Source: Catellatospora vulcania (GTDB lineage: Bacteria > Actinomycetota > Actinomycetes > Mycobacteriales > Micromonosporaceae). From it: a stretch of DNA of 64,000 nucleotides. The notes under the pieces are model-generated. The model was given only the letters and a program-made list of their open reading frames with translations, did not search any database and had not been told where the DNA came from. Within the stretch, counting starts at the first letter, position 1; each line of letters opens with the position of its first letter. Where the stretch lies: NCBI RefSeq assembly GCF_009720385.1, contig NZ_ML769307.1, positions 196,452-260,451 on the forward strand, written 5' to 3'. Both the position numbers and the translations under genes were made by a program. This document shows, piece by piece, positions 8,831 to 15,854 of this stretch.

Positions 8831-8855
8831 AGTTAAATAGTAAACATACCTAACT
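8831..8855. promoter_or_regulatory. AT-rich dyad upstream of secreted-protein gene
   Basis: AGTTA (8831-8835) and TAACT (8851-8855) bracket an AT-rich core just upstream of the start at 8823. TAAACATACCTAAC within it resembles TAAAGCTTCCTAAC upstream of the chitinase gene (18901-18914). It is a likely regulator site or core promoter. Confidence 0.45.
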
Positions 8856-8888
8856 GGCAATGGGCCGAGTGGCCTGTCGCGCCCGGCG

Positions 8889-9641
8889 CTACTCCACCGG
8901 CCAGCGGTACACGAGCTGGTAGCGATCGGCGGCCAGCACGATGTCGGCCGTCTCCACGGCTGTGCCGGCCGCCAGATAGGTGCGCTCGACGACCATCATG
9001 AGCGCGCCGCCGGCGGGCAGGCGCAGCAGTGCGATCTCCTCCGGGTGTGCGGCGCGGGCGATGACCGCCTCGACGCACTCGTCGATGTGCACGCCGATGG
9101 CGTCCATGCGGGCCACGACCCCGACCGCGGAGCCGTCCTCGGGCAGTTCCACCGGCGTGCCGCGGGTGACCGACAGTGGCTCGTAGCTGGTCGCGAGCTG
9201 AACGGGCACCCCGTCGGCCAGGTAGCGGTAGCGGGTGCGCATCACGGCCGCGCCGGGCTCGACGCCCAGCCGTGCGGCGATCGTCTCGGGGCATGCGATT
9301 TCGCCGGAGTCGTGCTCCCAGGAGGCCTGCTGCCCGGAGGAGGCGACGTCGCGGGCGAACGGCGATGTCGATCCGGGCTGGGTCCGCTGCCCGCGGCCCT
9401 GGGAGTCGCGCACCACCCGGCGCACCTGCCGCACGTACACCCCGGAACCGTGGCGGCCCTCGACGAGTCCCTCGGCCTTGAGCACCGCGACGGCCCGCTT
9501 TGTGACCGTATTGGACACACCGAACTGTGCCATCAATCGGCTCTCGCTGGGCAGCTTCGCGCCGGGCGCGAGTTCACCGGAGACGATGCGGCCACGCAGG
9601 TCCGCGGCGATCTGCAGGTAGGCGGGGGGCTCGGCGGGCAT
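8889..9641 (-). CDS. GntR/HutC-family transcriptional regulator
   Basis: The 250-residue protein has an N-terminal winged helix (about residues 5-75; YLQIAADLRGRI, LPSESRLMAQFGVS, GSGVYV), as in GntR proteins. An effector-binding UTRA domain of the HutC subfamily follows (about 100-245; TRYRYLADGVPVQLATSYEP). UTRA regulators usually bind a small metabolite and repress adjacent genes. It is divergent from a chain of tiny genes across a space with two inverted repeats, so it probably controls them and itself. The linker (about 76-99) is Gly/Ser-rich. Confidence 0.88.
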   Translation of the reverse strand: MPAEPPAYLQIAADLRGRIVSGELAPGAKLPSESRLMAQFGVSNTVTKRAVAVLKAEGLVEGRHGSGVYVRQVRRVVRDSQGRGQRTQPGSTSPFARDVASSGQQASWEHDSGEIACPETIAARLGVEPGAAVMRTRYRYLADGVPVQLATSYEPLSVTRGTPVELPEDGSAVGVVARMDAIGVHIDECVEAVIARAAHPEEIALLRLPAGGALMMVVERTYLAAGTAVETADIVLAADRYQLVYRWPVE

Positions 9642-9658
9642 GGGGGTGCCGTCCTTCC

Positions 9659-9688
9659 GATGAGTGCGCTACCAGTAGATCACTCATC
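9659..9688. promoter_or_regulatory. inverted repeat in the GntR-gene leader
   Basis: GATGAGTG (9659-9666) pairs perfectly with CACTCATC (9681-9688), 18 bases upstream of the GntR start at 9641. It could be an autoregulatory operator or a leader stem-loop. Confidence 0.5.
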
Positions 9689-9690
9689 AG

Positions 9691-9734
9691 GTTAGGGCAC
9701 TAGGTTCTTGCGCCCGGAAAGTTGGTGCCCTAAC
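9691..9734. promoter_or_regulatory. perfect 10-bp inverted repeat, probable operator
   Basis: GTTAGGGCAC (9691-9700) and GTGCCCTAAC (9725-9734) are exact inverted repeats with 24 bases between. They lie between the divergent GntR gene and the small-gene chain, and the right half ends nine bases before a GTG. The spacing would put the two half-sites on about the same helix face if centres are counted (34 bp). This fits an operator for a dimeric repressor, most simply the GntR protein. Confidence 0.6.
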
Positions 9735-9742
9735 TTGGAGTC

Positions 9743-9937
9743 GTGGTTGGACGGTCAATGTCGATCGACACGGGAAGGGGATCGCCGACCATGCGAGCCG
9801 GCTCGCGGGCGACAGTCCGCAAGTGCCGCGAAGCCCGGCGCCGCAGCGGTGGCGAACCCGTCATGCCAGGCCGCCTGGGGAGGGCGCTGTGCACGGACAT
9901 GGGGAACGGAGAGCGACCGAGGCGCACGACGAGGTGA
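9743..9937 (+). CDS. small basic hypothetical protein
   Basis: This possible 64-residue Arg-rich protein is the first of three overlapping small frames divergent from the GntR gene. No domain is recognisable. The support is contextual: it begins directly after a probable operator, and its TGA overlaps the GTG of the next frame (GTGA). An internal ATG at 9758 is an alternative start. It could equally be untranslated leader. Confidence 0.35.
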   Translation: MVGRSMSIDTGRGSPTMRAGSRATVRKCREARRRSGGEPVMPGRLGRALCTDMGNGERPRRTTR

Positions 9938-10050
9938 CCCGCGTGATGCGGCGGGTCCGGGAACTGAACAGGAAGCACCGGTGGGTATGCCCGCCCGAGG
10001 TGCTGCGCGTCATCGCCGACCGGCTGCGCGGAGACGGCGATGAAAAGTAG
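9934..10050 (+). CDS. small hypothetical protein
   Basis: This short frame (38 codons) begins VTRVMRRVRELNRKH and ends RLRGDGDEK; its middle, WVCPPEVLRVIADRL, looks like a genuine amphipathic helix. The GTG overlaps the previous stop and the TAG overlaps the next gene's start region by 11 bases, so the three frames are probably co-translated. Function unknown. Confidence 0.45.
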   Translation: MTRVMRRVRELNRKHRWVCPPEVLRVIADRLRGDGDEK

Positions 10051-10255
10051 GCCGACCAGCTGGGTCACCGCCGGTGGCGAGGAGGTGTTCGCCGGCGACC
10101 ACGTCGCGCTGGCCCGCAACCGCGACGCCGTGGGCCGGATCGTCGGCGCGGCCGACGCCGACGAACTGCTGTGCGTCGAGCTGGTGGAAGGCCCCGAGCG
10201 GGGCAGGACCGTGCTGGTGGATCCCGCCGAAATGCTGATCAAGGTGTGGCGTTGA
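10040..10255 (+). CDS. small hypothetical beta-rich protein
   Basis: The 71-residue product alternates hydrophobic and polar residues in short strands (GGEEVFAGDHVALARN, VGRIVGAADADELLCVEL, GRTVLVDPAEMLIKVW). The pattern suggests a compact SH3-like or KOW-like barrel. It is the last and most convincing of the small genes divergent from the GntR regulator. No homologue is recognised and no catalytic motif is visible. Confidence 0.6.
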   Translation: MKSRPTSWVTAGGEEVFAGDHVALARNRDAVGRIVGAADADELLCVELVEGPERGRTVLVDPAEMLIKVWR

Positions 10256-10278
10256 ACCCGCGCTCGGCGTCGGCGGTG

Positions 10279-10701
10279 TCACCGCGACTGAACGGACACC
10301 CGATAGTTGATCTCGACCAGGTCGTGGGAGTAGACCGCCGTCCGGAAGGTGAGCCGCAGCCAGCGGTGCTCGCCTCCGCGCGGGTCGTCGGCCACCTCGA
10401 CACGCTCGTCGCAGGCGCCGATGTGCACCGCCCCGGGGTTGCCGGTGCTGCGGAACCGCCGCACGCTCAGCTCCACCGACAGCGCCAGCGGCGGCTGGGG
10501 GTACGGCAGGCTGTCGGGCAGGAAGACCGTGATCTCCTGCAGGTCGTCCAGGCGCACCGCGCCCCGGAAGCCCGCCCGGCGCGCCAGGCAGAGGTATCCG
10601 CTGTAGACGGTCGAGCGCACCTGCTCGCCGGTGGCCGGATCGACACCGGCGTGGTAGGCGCGCGGGCCGGGCACGACGGCGCGCAGCTCCAGGAAGTCCA
10701 C
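10279..10701 (-). CDS. hypothetical protein, last gene of swivel-domain operon
   Basis: The 140-residue protein of unknown family has a beta-strand-rich pattern (FRGAVRLDDLQEITVFLPD, LALSVELSVRRF, RWLRLTFRTAVYS, DLVEINYRVSV). It has a GTG start and no signal peptide or membrane segment. It begins ten bases after the stop of the winged-helix gene upstream, so it probably belongs to the same transcript. It could be a beta-sandwich accessory protein; I see no catalytic residues to propose. Confidence 0.6.
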   Translation of the reverse strand: MDFLELRAVVPGPRAYHAGVDPATGEQVRSTVYSGYLCLARRAGFRGAVRLDDLQEITVFLPDSLPYPQPPLALSVELSVRRFRSTGNPGAVHIGACDERVEVADDPRGGEHRWLRLTFRTAVYSHDLVEINYRVSVQSR

Positions 10702-10711
10702 GCCCGGAACA

Positions 10712-11299
10712 CTAGCGGGCGACGCCCAGCGACGCGACGAGGTCCTCGTGCAGCTCGAACCAGACGCGGTGGCAGGAGTCGACCTCCACGCCGGTGATCC
10801 ACGCCGGATCGTCGGCGGCGCGGTCGAGTGCCGCCGCGAAGCGCCGATGGTAGCCGCCGAACCGGGACAGGTGAGCGGTCAGCCGGTGTTCGAGCGGGCG
10901 TAGTCGTTGCGCGAGCTGCCTGAGGATGTCTCCGGTCGCCGCAGGGGCGCCGGAGTCGAGCGTCCGGAGCTGCCAGGACGTGAACGACTGGGTCGCCTGG
11001 GCGTTGAGCGGCAGGAAGTCGTCGTGGACGGCGGTGACGGCGTCGCGGGCGGCGACGCCGTCGAGCTCGTCGCGCAGTTGGGATTCGTTGTGGCGGCGGC
11101 CGGCTTCGGTCAGCGACCAGCCGGTCAGCCCGGCGAAGGCGACCCGGGTGACCCGGCCGTACGCCTCGGCGTCGAGCAGGTCCTCGTGGGTCTGCTCGGG
11201 GTCGAGGCCGAAGCGGGCGGCGACGGCGCCGGTCCCGGCGAATCCCGTCAACCGGACGGCGTGTAGCACCAGGAGCTCGGCGGGGGACCGGTGGGCCAT
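10712..11299 (-). CDS. winged-helix regulator-like protein
   Basis: The 195-residue protein starts with a winged-helix-like region (about residues 5-70; ELLVLHAVRLTGFAG, ARFGLDPEQTHEDLLDAEAYG, GWSLTEAGRRH). An all-helical C-terminal region of about 120 residues follows, possibly for dimerisation or ligand binding. The upstream in-frame extension overlaps the neighbouring gene and is not used. Its ATG overlaps the upstream gene's stop as ATGA. It is one of two DNA-binding-type proteins flanking the PEP-utilising swivel domain and may be a regulator whose activity depends on that protein. Confidence 0.6.
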   Translation of the reverse strand: MAHRSPAELLVLHAVRLTGFAGTGAVAARFGLDPEQTHEDLLDAEAYGRVTRVAFAGLTGWSLTEAGRRHNESQLRDELDGVAARDAVTAVHDDFLPLNAQATQSFTSWQLRTLDSGAPAATGDILRQLAQRLRPLEHRLTAHLSRFGGYHRRFAAALDRAADDPAWITGVEVDSCHRVWFELHEDLVASLGVAR

Positions 11300-11643
11300 C
11301 AGCGGCCCGCGTCCGCCGCCGCGGTGACGGTGCCGAGGGCGCCGTCGACGGTGACCGGTGCCCCGTCGTCCAGCCGCGACATCGCGTCGGCCGCGCCGAC
11401 GACGGCGGGGATCCGGTACTCCCGGGCGACGATCGCCGCGTGGCAGAGCAGCCCGCCGGTCTCGGTGACCACCGCGGCGGCGAGCCGGAACAAGGGTGTC
11501 CAGGCAGGATCGGTGGTCCGGCACACGAGCACGTCGCCGGGCCGCATGCGGCCGAAGTCGTCGACGGAGCGCACCACCCTCGCGGGGCCGTATGCCCGGC
11601 CGGGGCTGCTCGGCACCCCGGTGACGACGGTGGGCCCGGTCAT
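11299..11643 (-). CDS. stand-alone PEP-utilising-enzyme mobile (phosphohistidine) domain
   Basis: The 114-residue product is just the swivelling phosphohistidine domain found inside PEP synthase, pyruvate phosphate dikinase, enzyme I and rifampicin phosphotransferase. The active-site segment reads GGLLCHAAIVARE near residues 64-76, keeping the histidine that carries phosphate from PEP or ATP. No ATP-grasp or PEP-binding domain is encoded nearby, so the protein would need a partner kinase elsewhere or act as a regulated phospho-switch. Start and stop overlap both neighbours by four bases, indicating translational coupling with two DNA-binding-type proteins. Confidence 0.75.
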   Translation of the reverse strand: MTGPTVVTGVPSSPGRAYGPARVVRSVDDFGRMRPGDVLVCRTTDPAWTPLFRLAAAVVTETGGLLCHAAIVAREYRIPAVVGAADAMSRLDDGAPVTVDGALGTVTAAADAGR

Positions 11644-12026
11644 GCGTCCTCGCCGAGTCGTGCCGTCACCCGGTCGTGGCGCTGCTGTGCCGCCTGGGCG
11701 CTGCGCAGGCCCAGCGCGTCGGCGATCTGCGCCCAGGTCAGGCCCTCGGCGCGGGCGGCGAACAGCACGCCCGCTTCGAGCTGGTCCAGCTCGCTGCGCG
11801 CCGCGGACAGCAGCGTGACGGTGGCGAGCAGATCGTCGGTCAGCTCCGGCGAGCGCCGTTCGGTGTTGGCCCGCCACAGGGCCTGCCGGACCAGGGTGAC
11901 CGCGTCGTGCGGCTGGCCGGCGGCCAGCCACGGCAGCCGAGGCAGCTCACCGCCGCGTGCGGTGAGCCGGGCACGTGCCCGGCTCTCGGCCTCGGCTGCC
12001 GCGTGGTCGTCCGACGATCCGGTCAT
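11640..12026 (-). CDS. helix-turn-helix protein, first gene of swivel-domain operon
   Basis: The 128-residue helical protein carries a sigma-region-4-like HTH near its C-terminus (GLTWAQIADALGLRSAQAAQQRHDRV, cited in two parts: GLTWAQIADALG then LRSAQAAQQRH). The ATG at 12024-12026 is chosen because a longer in-frame extension runs through the operator sequence. No ribosome-binding site is visible. A TTGACA box lies on the minus strand within the operator, and the distance suggests a very short or absent leader. It is the likely autoregulator of the operon. Confidence 0.65.
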   Translation of the reverse strand: MTGSSDDHAAAEAESRARARLTARGGELPRLPWLAAGQPHDAVTLVRQALWRANTERRSPELTDDLLATVTLLSAARSELDQLEAGVLFAARAEGLTWAQIADALGLRSAQAAQQRHDRVTARLGEDA

Positions 12027-12042
12027 GCTGGGAGCATGGCTT

Positions 12043-12074
12043 TTCAACAAACTGTTTGTCAACAGACTGTTGAA
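12043..12074 (-). promoter_or_regulatory. tandem-dyad operator and promoter of the swivel-domain operon
   Basis: Two perfect 13-bp dyads are directly adjacent: ACAAACTGTTTGT (12047-12059) and CAACAGACTGTTG (12060-12072). They are also imperfect direct repeats at 15-bp spacing, and the whole is enclosed by TTCAACA/TGTTGAA. On the minus strand TTGACA reads through the junction. A -10 about 17 bases on would place the transcript start next to the ATG at 12026. Binding here would block the promoter. Confidence 0.7.
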
Positions 12075-12075
12075 G

Positions 12076-13599
12076 TCACGCCTTCTGCTGCATGCTCGTC
12101 CGGGCGGGATTGGCCTGCTGGGCGGCCTTGGGATCCTTCTCGCCCTGCTTGGCCCGCACACCGGCCTCGATCCGGTCGCCCAGTGACTTGTCGACGTTGT
12201 GCCAGTACTGGAACGCCCGCTCCAGCACCGGCTCGCTCACCCCGTTGAGCAGGTGGCCGACGATGTTGTCGACCAGGCGCTGCCGCGCGTCGTCGTCCAG
12301 CACCTCACGGACCATCGTGCCGGCCTGTCCCCAGTCGTCGTCGTCGGGACGCAGCGTGTACGCCGCGCGGACCATCTCGCCGTCGGAGTACCACAGGCCG
12401 CCGTCGTCGGTCAGCTCCGGACGGGCCTGCGGGCCGCCGTAGGAGTTCGGCGCGTACACCGGGTCGCTGACATTGACGACGCGCATCGCGCCGTCCTTGG
12501 AGTAGCTGTGCACCGGCGCCTTGGGCGCGTTGACCGGGATCTGCCTGTAGTTCACCCCGAGCCTGGCCCGGTGCGCGTCGGAGTAGCTGAACCCGCGGGC
12601 CAGCAGCATCTTGTCCGGCGACAGCCCGGTCCCGGCGACCAGGTTGTTCGGCTCGAACGCGGCCTGCTCGATCTCGGTGTGGTAGTCGGTGACGTTGCGG
12701 TTCAGGGTCATCCGGCCCACCTCGTGCAGCGGGTAGTCGCCGTGCGGCCACACCTTGGTCAGGTCGAACGGGTTGAACCGGTAGGTCTTGGCGTCCTCGA
12801 ACGGCATGATCTGCACGTGCAGGGTCCAGCTCGGGAACTGCCCGGCCGCGATGTGCTCGTAGAGGTCGCGCTGGTGGTAGTCGGTGTCCGCGGACGCCAT
12901 CTGGTCGCCCTCGTCCTGGGTGAAGAACTCGATGCCCTGGTCGGTCTTGAAGTGGTACTTGACCCAGCACCGCTCACCCTGCGCGTTGATCCACATGTAG
13001 GTGTGGCTGCCGTACCCGTTCATGTGCCGCCAGCTGCGCGGGATGCCCCGGTCGCCCATCAGCCAGGTGACCTGGTGGGCCGACTCCGGCGACAGCGTCC
13101 AGAAGTCCCACTGCATGTCGTGGTCGCGCAGGTTGTTGTCCGCCCGGCGCTTCTGCGAGCGGATGAAGTGCTGGAACTTGAGCGGGTCCCGGATGAAGAA
13201 CACGGGCGTGTTGTTGCCGACGATGTCCAGGTTGCCTTCACCGGTGTAGAACTTGACCGCGAACCCGCGCGGATCACGCCACGTGTCGGGGCTGCCGCGC
13301 TCACCGGCCACGGTGGAGAACCGGATCAGCACATCGGTCTTCGCGCCCGGCTGGAACACCGCCGCCCGGGTATGGGCGCTGTGGTCCGCGGTCACCTCGA
13401 ACGTGCCGAACGCACCGCCGCCCTTGGCGTGCGGCTGGCGCTCCGGGATGCGCTCGCGGTTGAAGTTGGCCATCTGCTCCAGCAGGTAGTGGTCCTGCAG
13501 GAGCAGGGGACCGTCCGGGCCGACGGTCAGCGAGTGCTCGTCGCTGGCAACGGGGATACCGGCATCCGTCGTCGTGGGACGGCGGTCCTGTGCAGTCAT
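12076..13599 (-). CDS. katA: monofunctional haem catalase
   Basis: From the ATG at 13599 the protein has 507 residues, the size of clade-3 small-subunit catalases that dismutate hydrogen peroxide. The distal site is [20 protein letters not shown] with the essential histidine at residue 57. The proximal haem ligand lies in [12 protein letters not shown] (Tyr). NADPH-type and oligomer arms are present. A purine-rich AGGAAAGGAAAA just before the ATG supports this start over the longer frame. It lies 50 bases upstream of the swivel-domain operon on the same strand but is separated by that operon's own promoter. No FurA or OxyR gene is adjacent. Confidence 0.93.
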   Translation of the reverse strand: MTAQDRRPTTTDAGIPVASDEHSLTVGPDGPLLLQDHYLLEQMANFNRERIPERQPHAKGGGAFGTFEVTADHSAHTRAAVFQPGAKTDVLIRFSTVAGERGSPDTWRDPRGFAVKFYTGEGNLDIVGNNTPVFFIRDPLKFQHFIRSQKRRADNNLRDHDMQWDFWTLSPESAHQVTWLMGDRGIPRSWRHMNGYGSHTYMWINAQGERCWVKYHFKTDQGIEFFTQDEGDQMASADTDYHQRDLYEHIAAGQFPSWTLHVQIMPFEDAKTYRFNPFDLTKVWPHGDYPLHEVGRMTLNRNVTDYHTEIEQAAFEPNNLVAGTGLSPDKMLLARGFSYSDAHRARLGVNYRQIPVNAPKAPVHSYSKDGAMRVVNVSDPVYAPNSYGGPQARPELTDDGGLWYSDGEMVRAAYTLRPDDDDWGQAGTMVREVLDDDARQRLVDNIVGHLLNGVSEPVLERAFQYWHNVDKSLGDRIEAGVRAKQGEKDPKAAQQANPARTSMQQKA

Positions 13600-13748
13600 C
13601 GAGAGTTTTCCTTTCCTCGCGGACGCTCGCGTCACCACCTGGGCGCGCAGCTGCTCCGGGGATCTTCCCGACCCTCGTTTACCCATTTTGCCCTAGATGA
13701 TGCGTCTCCGAAGTCGCACGACGGAGATCGCCGGGCCGGTGCGGCGGA

Positions 13749-14345
13749 TCACCCGATGAGCAGGCCGGCCGCGATCAGCGCCATCGTCACCGCGATCACA
13801 CCGTCGAGCACCCGCCAGGTCACCGGGCGGGCCAGCACCGGCGCCAGCCGTCGCGCGCCCGCGCCGAGCGCGGTGAACCAGACCACGCTGGCCAGCGCCG
13901 CGCCCGCCGCGAACAGCCACCGGCTGGGGTCGCGCACCGCCAGCCCGCCGAGCAGCAGCACCGTGTCGAGGTACACGTGCGGGTTGAGGAACGTGAACGC
14001 CAGGCAGGTCAGCAGCGTGGCCCGCAGCGGCGTGGCCACCCCGTCACGCGCGTCGAGGCGACCCGGTCGCAGCGCGCGCCGCGCCGCCAGCACGGCGTAT
14101 CCGAGCAGGAACGCCGCCCCGCCCCACCGGATCGCCGCCAGCAGGCCGGGCCGGTCGGCCACGAGCGAGCCGAGCCCGCCGACCCCCGCCGCGATCAGCA
14201 GCGCATCTGCGGTCGCGCACGTCACCACGACCGGCAGCACGTGCTCGCGGCGCAGCCCCTGGCGCAGCACGAACGCGTTCTGGCTGCCGATGGCGACGAT
14301 CAGGGCCAGCGACGAGGTGAAACCGGCGAGAACCGAAGTGATCAT
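13749..14345 (-). CDS. lysE: LysE/ArgO-family amino-acid exporter
   Basis: The 198-residue membrane protein has about six helices and starts with the LysE signature (GFTSSLALIVAIGSQNAFVLRQG, here cited as SLALIVAIGSQNAFVLRQG). An internal FTFLNPHVYLDT motif, with the Asn-Pro in the re-entrant region, is typical of the family. These proteins export basic amino acids such as lysine and arginine by proton antiport. It is divergent from a LysG/ArgP-type activator across a dyad, the same arrangement as lysE-lysG of corynebacteria. That supports the assignment and suggests induction by intracellular basic amino acids. Confidence 0.88.
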   Translation of the reverse strand: MITSVLAGFTSSLALIVAIGSQNAFVLRQGLRREHVLPVVVTCATADALLIAAGVGGLGSLVADRPGLLAAIRWGGAAFLLGYAVLAARRALRPGRLDARDGVATPLRATLLTCLAFTFLNPHVYLDTVLLLGGLAVRDPSRWLFAAGAALASVVWFTALGAGARRLAPVLARPVTWRVLDGVIAVTMALIAAGLLIG

Positions 14346-14381
14346 GTCTGCGACGCTACGGGCGGCGGTGCCGCCACTCCA

Positions 14382-14407
14382 GCTAATGTTTCTTACCGAC
14401 CATTAGC
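14382..14407. promoter_or_regulatory. LysR-type dyad between exporter and regulator genes
   Basis: GCTAATG (14382-14388) and CATTAGC (14401-14407) are exact inverted repeats with a 12-base spacer containing TTTCTTACCGAC. The site lies between the divergent exporter and LysG-type genes and ends ten bases before the regulator's GTG. It fits a T-N11-A LysR-family recognition site that also autoregulates the regulator. Confidence 0.65.
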
Positions 14408-14416
14408 ATCGCTTAC

Positions 14417-15304
14417 GTGAGCCTGGACTCGGCACAGCTGGAGACGTTCGCCGCCGTCGTCCGCGAGGGCAGCTTCGACGCCGCCGCTCGCGTGCTCAAC
14501 CTGACCCCGTCCGCGGTCAGCCAGCGCATCAAAGCCCTCGAACAGGCCGCCGGGCAGGTCCTGGTCCGCCGGGCCAAACCGTGCCAGGCCACCGAGGCGG
14601 GCGAACCGCTGCTGCGCCTGGCCGCGCAGATCGCACTGCTCGAACGCGAAGCCCTCGACGCCGCCCGCGGCTCCCGCGCCGGAACCTGGACCAGGGCCGC
14701 GGTAGTCGTCAACGCCGACTCCCTGGCCACCTGGTTCCTGCCCGCGCTGGCCGCCGTGCCGGCGCGGCTGCGGCTGCTGTTCGACGTGTACACCGACGAC
14801 CAGGACCACACCGCCGAACTGCTGCGCAGCGGCACCGTGATGGCCGCGGTCACCGCACAGAACGTGCCCGTGCAGGGCTGCCGCGTACAGCGGCTGGGCG
14901 CGATGGGCTACCGGGCCGTCGCCGCACCCGCCATGTACGACACCTGGTTCGCCGGCGGCGTCACCCCGCAGGCGCTCGCGGACACGCCGATGCTGGTCCT
15001 GAACCGTAAGGACCGGCTGCAGCACCGCTTCCTGCGTACCCTGACCCGCCGGGACCTGCACCCGCCGACGCACTACGTGCCGTCGGTGACCGCGTTCGAC
15101 GAGGCCATCCGCCTCGGGCTCGGCTGGGGCATGGTGCCTGACCTGGTCGCCGACGCCGACCTGGCCGCGGGTCGCTACCGGGAGCTCGCGCCGGGCACCG
15201 GGCTGAGCGTCCCGCTGTACTGGCAGCACTGGCGGCTGGAGGCGCAGGCCCTGACCGCGCTCACCGAAGCGGTGCGGACGGCCGCGGCCGGCGCCCTGCG
15301 CTGA
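14417..15304 (+). CDS. lysG: LysR-family regulator, LysG/ArgP type
   Basis: The 295-residue protein has an N-terminal winged HTH (about residues 3-62; LETFAAVVREGSFDAAARVLNLTPSAVSQRI, cited as SFDAAARVLNLTPSAVSQRI) and a periplasmic-binding-protein-like effector domain. The HTH wording (LTPSAVSQRIKALE) is that of the ArgP/IciA/LysG group, which activates basic-amino-acid exporters when lysine or arginine is bound. The GTG start is almost at the end of the intergenic dyad, so the leader is very short. Divergence from the LysE-type gene makes the target clear. Confidence 0.88.
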   Translation: MSLDSAQLETFAAVVREGSFDAAARVLNLTPSAVSQRIKALEQAAGQVLVRRAKPCQATEAGEPLLRLAAQIALLEREALDAARGSRAGTWTRAAVVVNADSLATWFLPALAAVPARLRLLFDVYTDDQDHTAELLRSGTVMAAVTAQNVPVQGCRVQRLGAMGYRAVAAPAMYDTWFAGGVTPQALADTPMLVLNRKDRLQHRFLRTLTRRDLHPPTHYVPSVTAFDEAIRLGLGWGMVPDLVADADLAAGRYRELAPGTGLSVPLYWQHWRLEAQALTALTEAVRTAAAGALR

Positions 15305-15320
15305 CCGGGTAGGCGGATGA

Positions 15321-15524
15321 GGCAAGACGACCTATGCGGTGACATCGGCGAACCTCGACTCGGTGCAGGCGCTGCTCATCGACCTGGTCGGCGCCGGGGC
15401 GTCGGAGAACGACGCGGTGGAGTTCGACGTGACCGGCAAGAAGGAACTGCGCGACGAGGCCAGGGAGCGGGCCGTCGAAGCGGAACAGGTTGAGCCGGCC
15501 TGGCCTGCCCGACTCCTGCGATGA
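15321..15524 (+). pseudogene. SIMPL-domain (DUF541) fragment
   Basis: Reading from 15321 gives a SIMPL-like segment: TTYAVTSANLDSVQALLIDL, GAGASENDAVEFDVT and ELRDEARERAVEAEQ. It corresponds to about 50 residues from the middle of a roughly 210-residue secreted or periplasmic protein. A TGA lies immediately before (15318-15320), and the sequence after about 15490 is unrelated to the family. Both ends are therefore missing. It is a remnant; a short peptide from the GTG at 15339 is possible but unlikely to be functional. Confidence 0.6.
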
Positions 15525-15542
15525 CTGCCAGACGGTGTCAGA

Positions 15543-15833
15543 TCAGCTGTCTCCGGCGCAGGCGGCGTCGAAACGGTCGGCCAGCGCGAGGAACTGTTCA
15601 CCCCAGCCGCTGGACAGTGCGACCTCCTGGATCGGGCCGGTAGCGGCGAACAGCACCCCCAGTGCGAACGGCGCCCGGCCCTCGGCCCGCACCCGCGCCG
15701 TCAGCTCGTCGATCTCGGCCAGCGCCGCGTCGGCATCGAGGAACGACGACCAGGAGTAGTCGCTGTCGGGCCGCGCGAGCAGCTCCCGGACCTCACCCAG
15801 CACCGTCACGAGCGCACCCACGTCGACATCCAC
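15543..15833 (-). CDS. small hypothetical acidic protein
   Basis: The 96-residue protein of unknown family is largely helical and acidic (DADAALAEIDELTARVRAEG). A C-terminal part reads PIQEVALSSGWGEQFLALADRFD. No signal peptide, membrane helix or catalytic motif is visible. Codon use matches the neighbours. It lies 21 bases downstream of the flavin-dependent oxidoreductase gene on the same strand and may be cotranscribed. Confidence 0.6.
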   Translation of the reverse strand: MDVDVGALVTVLGEVRELLARPDSDYSWSSFLDADAALAEIDELTARVRAEGRAPFALGVLFAATGPIQEVALSSGWGEQFLALADRFDAACAGDS

Positions 15834-15854
15834 CCACCGAGTGTGTCCGGCCCG

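Noticed and set aside
12199..14406. Long + strand open frame opposite catalase and the LysE exporter
   Set aside because: The minus-strand genes have strong motifs; this frame has none.
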